Source: JBAXLO01 sp037134755
Lineage (GTDB): Bacteria; Bacteroidota; Bacteroidia; Bacteroidales; JACABE01
Assembly: GCA_037134755.1 (NCBI GenBank)
Contig: JBAXLO010000246.1
Coordinates: 1-6,323, forward strand
Direction: 5' to 3'
Length of the DNA: 6,323 nt
The notes under the pieces were generated by a model, which saw only the letters and a list, made by a program, of their open reading frames with translations, was not told the origin of the DNA and made no database searches. This document shows, in pieces, positions 1 through 5,624 of this stretch (positions are counted from its first letter, which is position 1; each line of letters starts with the position of its first letter). The position numbers and the translations under genes are program-made.

Positions 1-155
1 GTAATACCGTAACTAATTATTATCCTAAAACCAGTTTTAAGGTAATACCGTAACTAATTATTACCCTAAAACCAGTTTTAAGGTAATACCGTAACTAATT
101 ATTACCCTAAAACCAGTTTTAAGGTAATACCGTAACTAATTCTTACCTTAAAACT
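1..155. repeat. 41-bp tandem repeat array with nested inverted repeats, open at the left edge
   Basis: Three full 41-bp units (1-41, 42-82, 83-123) are followed by a diverged fourth (124 to about 155). Units 2 and 3 are identical; unit 1 differs by one base (T at 23 where the others have C). Each unit carries two dyads. One is GGTAATA, 11 bases, TATTACC (41-47 and 59-65 for unit 2). The other is TAAAAC-CA-GTTTTA (67-80). Across a unit junction they merge into a longer imperfect hairpin, 60-87, with 13-base arms, one mismatch and a 2-base centre. The period is not a multiple of three and every frame has stops, so it is not coding. There are no variable spacers. The array begins exactly at base 1, so it very probably continues to the left and its copy number is unknown. 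Function is unknown; an intergenic minisatellite or a hairpin-forming repeat family are both possible. Confidence 0.93.
115..155. repeat. perfect 13-bp inverted repeat at the right end of the array
   Basis: AGTTTTAAGGTAA at 115-127 is the exact reverse complement of TTACCTTAAAACT at 143-155, with a 15-base spacer. The perfection comes from bases unique to the last, diverged unit: T at 148 and T at 155 replace C of the other units. The end of the array is therefore a cleaner hairpin than the internal copies. It has no T-run directly after the stem, so it is not a typical intrinsic terminator. It could be the natural boundary of the repeat element. Confidence 0.8.
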
Positions 156-229
156 AAATTAGCATACAGATATAGAGCGATATATGATTTCTGATTGTTT
201 TTTAATCATTTTGTTTAAATAATTAATTT

Positions 230-255
230 TTGTATTAAATAAAAGTTTAATTTTG
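230..255 (+). promoter_or_regulatory. candidate Bacteroidota-type promoter for the 277-819 gene
   Basis: TAATTTTG at 248-255 matches the Bacteroidota -7 consensus TAnnTTTG. The nearest -33-like element is TTG at 230-232, but the 15-base spacing is shorter than the roughly 17-23 usual in the phylum. Transcription from here would give a leader of about 15 nt before the ATG at 277. The surrounding DNA is very AT-rich, so a chance match is possible. Confidence 0.35.
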
Positions 256-276
256 TGAAAAATAACTATAAGCATT

Positions 277-819
277 ATGAATAGATTTAATTCAATAATA
301 AAATCAAAAATAAAAAACATTAATTATAATTTTGAATTAATTAAACCGATAAAAATTATCGTTTTCCTTTCAATTTATCTTTTTATCTCATTTAATTATT
401 CTTCCTATGGTCAAAAAGCTTGTCCAACAAATCTTGATAATCTAACGATAAAAGAAATAGAAAAGAATATAGACAAATGGGAAGGTAAAATAGTTGCATT
501 TGACGCTATTGTTTCAGAAATTCAGGTTGGACATGTAGAAAAACCATTTTATAAAGTGACTGTTGGTGATGAATTCCTTTGGATTGCCGCTCCTGGAGAA
601 AGCAAATATATTAAAATTGGAAGATTACATAGGATATTAGGTGTAATAAGTAAAGTCCATGATGATAAAATAAATCAAAAGTATAATACTAAAAAATTCT
701 TTATTTTATCTATTGGTTTTTTTGATATGGAAACCAAACAAGGATCATTCTTTCCTGACGCAAAAAAACAATATGATGAATGGATAAAAGGTAAAATGCC
801 TGATTCAGAAGATGAGTAA
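277..819 (+). CDS. secreted or periplasmic hypothetical protein, possible OB-fold-like domain
   Basis: This 180-residue protein is not recognised as a named family. A basic N-region of about 24 residues precedes a hydrophobic stretch (about 25-40) and a Tyr-Gly-Gln sequence (44-46), which looks like a Bacteroidota signal peptide cleaved before Gln46. The only cysteine (Cys49) lacks a proper lipobox, so a lipoprotein is unlikely. The mature part begins with a short helix and a Trp-Glu-Gly-Lys turn (68-71). About 71-126 then alternates hydrophobic residues, including GDEFLWIA (97-104) and RILGVIS (119-125). This suggests a small beta-barrel like the OB-fold proteins that start with a 'W-x-GK-x-V' strand; that assignment is inference. 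The C-terminus is acidic. The ATG at 277 is the only upstream start, as the next Met is residue 151. It has no Shine-Dalgarno and no partner gene on its strand in view. Base composition is AT-richer than ruvC. Confidence 0.8.
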   Translation: MNRFNSIIKSKIKNINYNFELIKPIKIIVFLSIYLFISFNYSSYGQKACPTNLDNLTIKEIEKNIDKWEGKIVAFDAIVSEIQVGHVEKPFYKVTVGDEFLWIAAPGESKYIKIGRLHRILGVISKVHDDKINQKYNTKKFFILSIGFFDMETKQGSFFPDAKKQYDEWIKGKMPDSEDE

Positions 820-882
820 ATATACTAAATGAATTAACTTTTAATAACAGGAATTCTCTTAAATTATTAATTGTTAATTTTT

Positions 883-910
883 AATTCATAATTCATAACT
901 CATAATTCAT
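883..910. repeat. 7-bp tandem repeat (AATTCAT x4)
   Basis: Four head-to-tail heptamers are visible: AATTCAT, AATTCAT, AACTCAT, AATTCAT (883-889, 890-896, 897-903, 904-910). A decayed fifth copy follows from 911. The tract lies in the 112-bp gap between two convergent genes. It could vary in copy number by slippage, but being at two 3' ends it is unlikely to act as a phase-variation switch. Confidence 0.85.
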
Positions 911-914
911 AATT

Positions 915-929
915 AGTACTTCAAGTACT
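915..929. other. 15-bp palindrome just past the ruvC stop codon
   Basis: AGTACTT-C-AAGTACT (915-929) is a perfect palindrome around a single central base, two bases beyond the ruvC stop at 932-934. As RNA it would form a short stem. On the minus strand it is followed by mixed A/T sequence rather than a T-run, so it is at best a weak terminator or an mRNA 3'-end stem for ruvC. Confidence 0.4.
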
Positions 930-931
930 TG

Positions 932-1489
932 TTATTTCTTCACCCTATCGGGATTTTTAGCCATAAAAGCAGCCCACGAATTAACAGCGCCACTCGTATC
1001 TTCGGGAAGCTCCTTTTGGAAATAATGACACACAGCCGCAGCCAATCCATCGGTAGCATCCAGATACTTCGGCATCTCAGTAATGGTTAATAGATTGGCA
1101 AGCATAGAAGCCACCTGTTCCTTTGATGCACTTCCGTTGCCGGTAATTGATTGCTTTATTTTCTTGGGAGAATATTCGAATATAGGAACCGAACGATACA
1201 AACCGGCAGCCATTGCAACCCCCTGAGCACGCCCTAACTTAAGCATCGATTGTACGTTCTTTCCAAAGAAAGGAGCCTCGATGGCAAGAGCATCCGGCTT
1301 ATAAAATTCAATTAATTCGAGACAAGTTTCAAATATTTTCTTTAATTTTAACGCTTGGTCAGATAATTTGTTTAATTTTATCACGTCCATTACGACGAGC
1401 GAGATTTTGTTGCCTTTTTGAGCTATAATCCCGTAACCCATAATGGTTGTGCCGGGGTCGATGCCTAATATGATACGATCTTTATTCAA
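932..1489 (-). CDS. ruvC: crossover junction endodeoxyribonuclease RuvC
   Basis: RuvC is the metal-dependent dimeric nuclease that cuts Holliday junctions made in recombination and fork repair, working with the RuvAB branch-migration motor. The 185-residue protein has the usual length and the full RNase H-like active site: Asp11 in GIDPGT, Glu71 in IEAPFFG, and Asp144 and Asp147 in the DATDGLAAA segment. The family motif around GNGSASKEQV (117-126) is also present. The start codon is TTG at 1489-1487. An in-frame stop at 1498-1496 lies just upstream with no ATG between, and the next Met (residue 17) would remove the first catalytic Asp, so TTG is almost forced. No ruvA or ruvB is visible. It is convergent with the 277-819 gene and divergent, by 15 bp, from the flippase-like gene. 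Its base composition is visibly more GC-rich than its neighbours. Confidence 0.97.
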   Translation of the reverse strand: MNKDRIILGIDPGTTIMGYGIIAQKGNKISLVVMDVIKLNKLSDQALKLKKIFETCLELIEFYKPDALAIEAPFFGKNVQSMLKLGRAQGVAMAAGLYRSVPIFEYSPKKIKQSITGNGSASKEQVASMLANLLTITEMPKYLDATDGLAAAVCHYFQKELPEDTSGAVNSWAAFMAKNPDRVKK

Positions 1490-1504
1490 TTTTAATTAAA
1501 CTTA

Positions 1505-2524
1505 ATGTTAGAAAACGCAAAATTAACGAAAACTTACGATCTTTTGATCAAAACTGTAATAATAATTGCATCTTATGCATACATTTATTATCAGGTATTT
1601 TATAGCGAAAATTATAAGATGCTTTTCAAATCATTTAAAAGTTTGATATTAAACGGAAGTTTACTCTTCCCTTTATTCATAATATTTATTTTAATGCTTG
1701 TAAACTGGAGTTTAGAAGCATTAAAATGGAAATACATGATAGCAAAAGTAGAGAAAATAAGTTTCCTCCGCTCCTTTAAAGCCATATTAGCAGGCATAAG
1801 CGTAAGTAGTTTTACGCCCAACAGGGTAGGGGAGTTTTTTGGAAGAGTATTTATATTGAAGGTCGCAAACCCGTGGAAAGCCATATTTATCACCTTAATA
1901 GGTAGCATGAGCCAGCTATTGATAACAATATTAGCCGGAAGCATAAGCCTGGCTCTATTAGGCAACCTCTATTTTAAAACTAACGAACAAAATCTGCGTG
2001 TCTTCTTTTATGCCGCACTGTTTATCATCTCCATAGCTGATATATGCTTTATTATGATGTATTTTAATGTGTCTTTTATAAATTCTTTTATCAATAAAAT
2101 CATTAAAAAACGATGGAGGCGTATCAGAAGCTATTTAAATGTGTTTTCTGCTTTTACGGTCAGGGAGTTAAACAATGTTTTCTGGTTAAGTTTCCTTAGG
2201 TATTGTGTGTTTACTTTTCAGTTTTATATTCTGTTAAAAGCCTTCCAAATACCTGTTTCACTCTTAGAAAGTGTGATGTTGACCTCTTTTATTTATTTTG
2301 CTATGGCGGCCATCCCTACTATTGCTCTTGCCGAGATTGGCATCCGCGGTTCTGTGGCTGTTGGAGTTATCACTTTTTATTTCGAAACGATTAGAGGTGC
2401 TGAGTCCGTAAATCCTTTGGCAATTATTGCAGCATCCTCTGTTTTATGGTTAGTTAACCTTGCCTTTCCGGCAATTGTGGGCACTTTCTTTGTTGGTCGT
2501 CTGCATTTCTTTAGTAAGAAATAA
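1505..2524 (+). CDS. flippase-like / LPG-synthase-TM-type integral membrane protein (YbhN/AglD-like)
   Basis: This 339-residue, multi-pass inner-membrane protein has about seven or eight hydrophobic segments, roughly at 13-30, 52-70, 90-104, 124-155, 166-187, 223-246, 254-276 and 302-329. Three regions match the family of flippase-like proteins and lysylphosphatidylglycerol-synthase membrane domains: WSLEALKWKYMI (68-79), SFTPNRVGEFFGR (102-114) and PTIALAEIGIRGS (271-283). Family members are linked to moving or modifying lipids and to polysaccharide or glycolipid assembly. The C-terminal aminoacyl-transfer domain of true MprF is absent, so lysyl-PG synthesis is unlikely. The ATG at 1505 sits just before the first membrane segment. 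The gene stops 4 bp before the GT2 gene, suggesting co-transcription and shared function. No clear TAnnTTTG promoter is seen upstream. Family assignment is good; substrate is unknown. Confidence 0.88.
   Translation: MLENAKLTKTYDLLIKTVIIIASYAYIYYQVFYSENYKMLFKSFKSLILNGSLLFPLFIIFILMLVNWSLEALKWKYMIAKVEKISFLRSFKAILAGISVSSFTPNRVGEFFGRVFILKVANPWKAIFITLIGSMSQLLITILAGSISLALLGNLYFKTNEQNLRVFFYAALFIISIADICFIMMYFNVSFINSFINKIIKKRWRRIRSYLNVFSAFTVRELNNVFWLSFLRYCVFTFQFYILLKAFQIPVSLLESVMLTSFIYFAMAAIPTIALAEIGIRGSVAVGVITFYFETIRGAESVNPLAIIAASSVLWLVNLAFPAIVGTFFVGRLHFFSKK
1518..1553 (-). promoter_or_regulatory. candidate ruvC promoter inside the divergent gene
   Basis: Read on the minus strand, TAATTTTG at 1525-1518 fits the -7 consensus TAnnTTTG. 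TTTTG at 1553-1549 gives a -33-type element with a 23-base spacer, at the upper end of the usual range. The expected start of transcription near 1511 leaves a leader of roughly 20 nt before the ruvC TTG codon. The whole promoter lies within codons 5-17 of the gene on the other strand, which fits the 15-bp intergenic gap that has no room for one. Confidence 0.45.
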
Positions 2525-2528
2525 ATTC

Positions 2529-3686
2529 ATGATACGAACAATAATCGACATCATACTCATCGGCTTCTTAGCTATTTCAGGATTTTTATATTTAGTTTTG
2601 ATAATAGAATATACTTTAAATCTAAGAATCCTTCTAAAGAGGGGAGGAGTGACGCCTACAGATAAATCTATTACTATAAGTGTAATAATAGCAGCCCGTA
2701 ACGAAGAAAATAATATTAAAAACATATTAAATGATCTTGTAAAACAAAACTATCCTCTAGATAAGTTTGAAATCATAATTGTTGATGATAGTTCTGATGA
2801 TGATACTTATAATATTGTTTATAATTTTATTAATGATAATGGAAGTCATGCATTTCAATTAATAAAAACAGAAGAAAAGAAGAATTTTGGTAAGAAAAAT
2901 GCTTTAACCCAAGGTATAGCCCTAGCCAAAGGTGATCTTATAGTGCAAACCGATGCTGATTGCAGTGTAGGTACTGAATGGTTGTCAATTATTGTAGATA
3001 ACTACAATCAATCAAAACCTAAGATGATGTTTGGATTAGTAGCTTACAAAAATGATAAAACTATCTTTGAGAAACTTCAACACTTAGAGTTCTTAAGTCT
3101 TATAGCTTCAGGAGCAGCAGCAGCTTACACTAAACCTATTATGTGCAATGGAGCCAATTTAATTTACGAAAGAAAAGCATATCAAGAAGTAAAAGGTTTA
3201 GGTGTAGATAAGATTTTTGCCTCCGGTGATGATGTGTTTTTATTATTAAGATTTAAAAAGCATTTTGGTAATGAAAATATCAAAGTTATAACAGATATTA
3301 AAGCAATTGTTTACACCCAAGCCAAAGAAACATTAAAAGATTTCATAAACCAAAGAATAAGATGGGCATCAAAATCAAAAGGCTATAAAGATTGGGATAT
3401 TATTAAAGTGTCATTGATTGTATTTGCTTTTAACCTTGGGTTGTTACTTACACTTATGCTATCAATAATCTTTAATTCTTTATTCTCTTTATTTTTGATA
3501 TTTTTTATCTTGAAAATAATAATAGATATCCCGATACTATATATTATATGTAAGCACATCCAAAGACGAGATCTTTTGAAATATTATATCCTACTACAAA
3601 TAGTTTACTTGCCCTATTTATGCTTTACAGCGATAGCAGGGTTTACATCTAAATATTCCTGGAAAGGGAGACGTATTGCTAGCTAA
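2529..3686 (+). CDS. membrane-anchored family 2 glycosyltransferase
   Basis: This 385-residue GT2 enzyme should move a sugar from a nucleotide-sugar onto a lipid or growing glycan at the cytoplasmic face of the inner membrane. One N-terminal membrane helix (about 4-28) precedes a GT-A domain. SVIIAARNEE (51-60) and IIIVDDSSDD (82-91) form the nucleotide-binding part, TDADC (141-145) is the metal-binding DxD, GDD (233-235) is the likely catalytic acid region, and QRIRW (275-279) is the QxxRW motif. Two or three C-terminal membrane segments follow (about 293-345 and 352-371). QxxRW plus C-terminal helices resembles processive or membrane-associated enzymes, but the acceptor is unknown. I chose ATG at 2529, 4 bp after the preceding stop. 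An in-frame TTG at 2460 would overlap that gene by 65 bp and adds nothing conserved. The 3' end overlaps ispD. It is AT-richer than ruvC. Confidence 0.93.
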   Translation: MIRTIIDIILIGFLAISGFLYLVLIIEYTLNLRILLKRGGVTPTDKSITISVIIAARNEENNIKNILNDLVKQNYPLDKFEIIIVDDSSDDDTYNIVYNFINDNGSHAFQLIKTEEKKNFGKKNALTQGIALAKGDLIVQTDADCSVGTEWLSIIVDNYNQSKPKMMFGLVAYKNDKTIFEKLQHLEFLSLIASGAAAAYTKPIMCNGANLIYERKAYQEVKGLGVDKIFASGDDVFLLLRFKKHFGNENIKVITDIKAIVYTQAKETLKDFINQRIRWASKSKGYKDWDIIKVSLIVFAFNLGLLLTLMLSIIFNSLFSLFLIFFILKIIIDIPILYIICKHIQRRDLLKYYILLQIVYLPYLCFTAIAGFTSKYSWKGRRIAS

Positions 3687-4356
3687 GTCTAGATATGTAA
3701 GTAAAAATAGCCTCTGAAATCAACAAATCCACAGGCCTTGTTATCTTAATATTATGTTCGTTTCCTGTGGTAAGATTAATTTTCACACCCGTTGCCTCTA
3801 ATACACTGGCATCGTCAGTGTATTCAGGTTTATAAGGTGCTTCATAAGCTTTTTTAATAATATCAGTATGAAAACATTGAGGTGTTTGTATAAGCATAAT
3901 ATTTTCTCTGTTGATTGCTATATTTTTATCTTTAACAATTTGTCTCACCGACTCATTAACAGGAATTACAGGAATGGCATTTCCTTTTAATTCTGCAACA
4001 TTAAAAGCCTCAAAAATTACATCATAAGTAACAAAAGGACGAACAGCATCATGGATAGCTACCAAATCACTATCAATTATATCCAACGCATTCTTAACTG
4101 AATAAAACCTTTCTTCACCACCTGTAATAATCTTATGTGGAATTGCAAAGTTGTGTTTTTCAACAAGAGATTCCCAATACTCAATGTGTTGCTCAGGTAA
4201 AACAAGCACAATCTCAACCGAATTATCATAATTGAAAAAGGCAATCATCGTATGCATTAAAACAGGTTTCCCTTTAATGATAATGAATTGCTTTGGGATG
4301 TCTGTTTTCATTCTACTCCCCGAACCACCTGCTACTATTATTACTGTTTTTCTCAT
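3679..4356 (-). CDS. ispD: 2-C-methyl-D-erythritol 4-phosphate cytidylyltransferase IspD
   Basis: IspD joins CTP and methylerythritol phosphate to form CDP-ME, the third step of the non-mevalonate (MEP) pathway to isoprenoids such as quinones and undecaprenyl phosphate. The 225 residues match the family's usual length. Visible motifs are AGGSGSRM (9-16) and PKQF (21-24), with Arg15 and Lys22 corresponding to the catalytic Arg20 and Lys27 of the E. coli enzyme. Also seen are GGEER (79-83), HDAVRPF (102-108, Asp103), TPQCF (158-162), TDDAS (180-184) and NIKITRP (202-208, Lys204). It is a single-domain enzyme with no fused IspF. The ATG at 4356 begins right before the nucleotide loop, so it is fixed. 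A strong terminator-like hairpin ends 5 nt upstream of it. The TAG stop overlaps the end of the convergent GT2 gene by 8 bp. Confidence 0.96.
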   Translation of the reverse strand: MRKTVIIVAGGSGSRMKTDIPKQFIIIKGKPVLMHTMIAFFNYDNSVEIVLVLPEQHIEYWESLVEKHNFAIPHKIITGGEERFYSVKNALDIIDSDLVAIHDAVRPFVTYDVIFEAFNVAELKGNAIPVIPVNESVRQIVKDKNIAINRENIMLIQTPQCFHTDIIKKAYEAPYKPEYTDDASVLEATGVKINLTTGNEHNIKITRPVDLLISEAIFTYISRLS

Positions 4357-4361
4357 AGGCC

Positions 4362-4401
4362 AAAAAAAAGACTTAACTTCTTTTGTAAAGTTAAGTCTTT
4401 T
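4362..4401 (-). terminator. intrinsic terminator-like hairpin between queA and ispD
   Basis: AAAAGACTTAACTT (4366-4379) pairs perfectly with AAGTTAAGTCTTTT (4388-4401), giving a 14-bp stem with an 8-base loop. Read on the minus strand the stem runs into eight T (4369-4362, four of them within the stem), as in a Rho-independent terminator. It lies 31 bp past the queA stop and would end the queA message. On the plus strand only four T are available, so it is mainly a minus-strand signal. Its last T is 5 nt before the ispD ATG, so it also sits where an ispD ribosome-binding site would be. Confidence 0.8.
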
Positions 4402-4431
4402 ATAATATTAATTATTAAAATGTTTTCTAAC

Positions 4432-5487
4432 TTAGATGATTAACATTGCATCACCATATGTTAAGAACTTATATTTTTGATCAATTGCTTCTTTGTAAGC
4501 TTTCATAAATAAATCGAATCCTGCAAAAGCAGCACCCATCATCATCATCGATGACATTGAAGGATGGAAATTAGTTACCATGCTATTAGCTACACTAAAT
4601 TCGTAAGGAGGAAAGATAAATTTGTTGGTCCAGCCATTATATGGATTTAAATTGCCGTTAACTGCAACAGATGATTCAATAGCCTTCATAGATGTAGTTC
4701 CAACAGCACAAACCTTTTTCTTATTCTGTCGGGCTTTATTTACGATTTCCGTATTTAGCTCTGTAATGATAAGTTCTTCTGAGTCCATCTTATGTTTGGT
4801 AAGATCTTCAACGTCTATCGTTCTAAAGTTACCTAAACCAGCGTGTAAAGTAATATCGGCAAAACTAACACCTTTAAGTTCCAGACGTTTCATAAGCTCA
4901 CGACTAAAATGGAAACCGGCAGTAGGTGCAACAACCGCACCTTCATGTTTTGCATAAATGGTTTGATATCTTTCCTTATCCTGTGGTTCTATTTCTCTTA
5001 GCTTCTGAACTTCGTCAGGAAGTGGAGTATGTCCTAACTTTTTTAATGCTTTTTTAAACTCATCATGAGTTCCATCGAACAAAAACCTTAGAGTTCTACC
5101 TCTAGAGGTTGTATTGTCAATTACTTCGGCAACCAGTGAGTCATCCGGTCCAAAATAGAGTTTGTTGCCTATTCTTATTTTTCTTGCAGGGTCAACTAAT
5201 ACATCCCACAAACGACTTTCAGCATTTAATTCTCTCAAAAGGAACACTGTAATCTTAGCACCTGTTTTCTCTTTCTCGCCATATAGCAAAGCAGGGAAAA
5301 CTTTAGTGTTATTTAATATAAAAACATCACCATCATCAAAATAGTTTAAAATATCTTTAAATATTTTGTGTTCTATAGTTTGTTTCTTCCTGTCTAAAAC
5401 CATCAATCTTGATTCATCTCTTTGGTCAGATGGTCTATCGGCTATTAAATCTTTAGGTAAATGGTAACGAAATTGTGATAATTTCAT
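4432..5487 (-). CDS. queA: S-adenosylmethionine:tRNA ribosyltransferase-isomerase QueA
   Basis: QueA transfers and isomerises the ribosyl part of S-adenosylmethionine onto preQ1 in the tRNA wobble position, making epoxyqueuosine. The 351-residue length is usual. Diagnostic stretches are FRYHLPKDLIADRP (6-19), RDESRLMVLDR (23-33), FILNNTKVFPALL (56-68), GAVVAPTAGFHF (183-194), ITLHAGLGNFR (212-222), AVGTTSMKAIES (261-272) and the C-terminal FLTYGDAMLII (341-351). One region deviates: the usual NFH-LP-x-ST-LLML-type motif reads NFHPSMSSMMMMGAAF (306-321). The ATG at 5487 begins directly at the conserved N-terminus. A good promoter lies about 45 bp upstream and a terminator follows, so queA can be a single-gene unit. 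truB lies 137 bp upstream on the same strand. Queuosine genes such as queF or tgt are not in view. Confidence 0.97.
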   Translation of the reverse strand: MKLSQFRYHLPKDLIADRPSDQRDESRLMVLDRKKQTIEHKIFKDILNYFDDGDVFILNNTKVFPALLYGEKEKTGAKITVFLLRELNAESRLWDVLVDPARKIRIGNKLYFGPDDSLVAEVIDNTTSRGRTLRFLFDGTHDEFKKALKKLGHTPLPDEVQKLREIEPQDKERYQTIYAKHEGAVVAPTAGFHFSRELMKRLELKGVSFADITLHAGLGNFRTIDVEDLTKHKMDSEELIITELNTEIVNKARQNKKKVCAVGTTSMKAIESSVAVNGNLNPYNGWTNKFIFPPYEFSVANSMVTNFHPSMSSMMMMGAAFAGFDLFMKAYKEAIDQKYKFLTYGDAMLII

Positions 5488-5530
5488 GTTTAAATGTTTA
5501 TTTTTAACTTAATGTAGATAAAAAAGTGTG

Positions 5531-5561
5531 CAAAGATAATCATTTTTAGAGCAAAAGTCAA
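5531..5561 (-). promoter_or_regulatory. Bacteroidota-type promoter for queA
   Basis: On the minus strand, TATCTTTG at 5538-5531 is a full match to TAnnTTTG, and TTG at 5561-5559 (within TTGAC) supplies the -33 element with a 20-base spacer, in the usual range. Transcription would begin near 5524, giving a leader of about 37 nt before the queA ATG. This is the best promoter match in the window and suggests queA does not depend on truB transcription. Confidence 0.6.
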
Positions 5562-5624
5562 GTGTTTTTAACTTTTATTTACTTTTTAAAAATTAGTATG
5601 TTAGATATCAGATTAAAATAATTA

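Noticed and set aside
1..155. CRISPR array
   Set aside because: The whole 41-bp period is repeated with almost no change. There are no variable spacers and no cas genes in view.
184..212. Terminator of a gene to the left (ATGATT at 184-189 with AATCAT at 204-209, then TTT)
   Set aside because: The stem is only 6 bp with a 14-base loop and a short T-run. No upstream gene is visible.
832..880. Terminator for the 277-819 gene
   Set aside because: Only weak A/T-only or near A/T-only stems exist (AATTAAC at 832-838 with GTTAATT at 873-879 and a 34-base loop; ATTAA-TTG-TTAAT at 866-878). Both are expected by chance in such AT-rich DNA.
1612..1965. 117-residue minus-strand open frame
   Set aside because: It lies wholly opposite the flippase-like gene, whose family motifs are clear. 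It shows no recognisable motif of its own.
2460..2528. Earlier TTG start for the GT2 gene
   Set aside because: It would overlap the previous gene by 65 bp and add 23 residues with no conserved motif. The ATG at 2529, 4 bp after the stop, is a normal operon start.
4622..4957. 111-residue plus-strand open frame opposite queA
   Set aside because: It is the antisense shadow of strongly conserved QueA segments. The same holds for 5162-5344, and for 2203-2394 and 2450-2725 over the flippase-like and GT2 genes.
5565..5624. Terminator after truB
   Set aside because: Only short A/T palindromes are seen (TTTTTAAAAA near 5583-5592, GATATC at 5604-5609). None forms a stable stem followed by a T-run.
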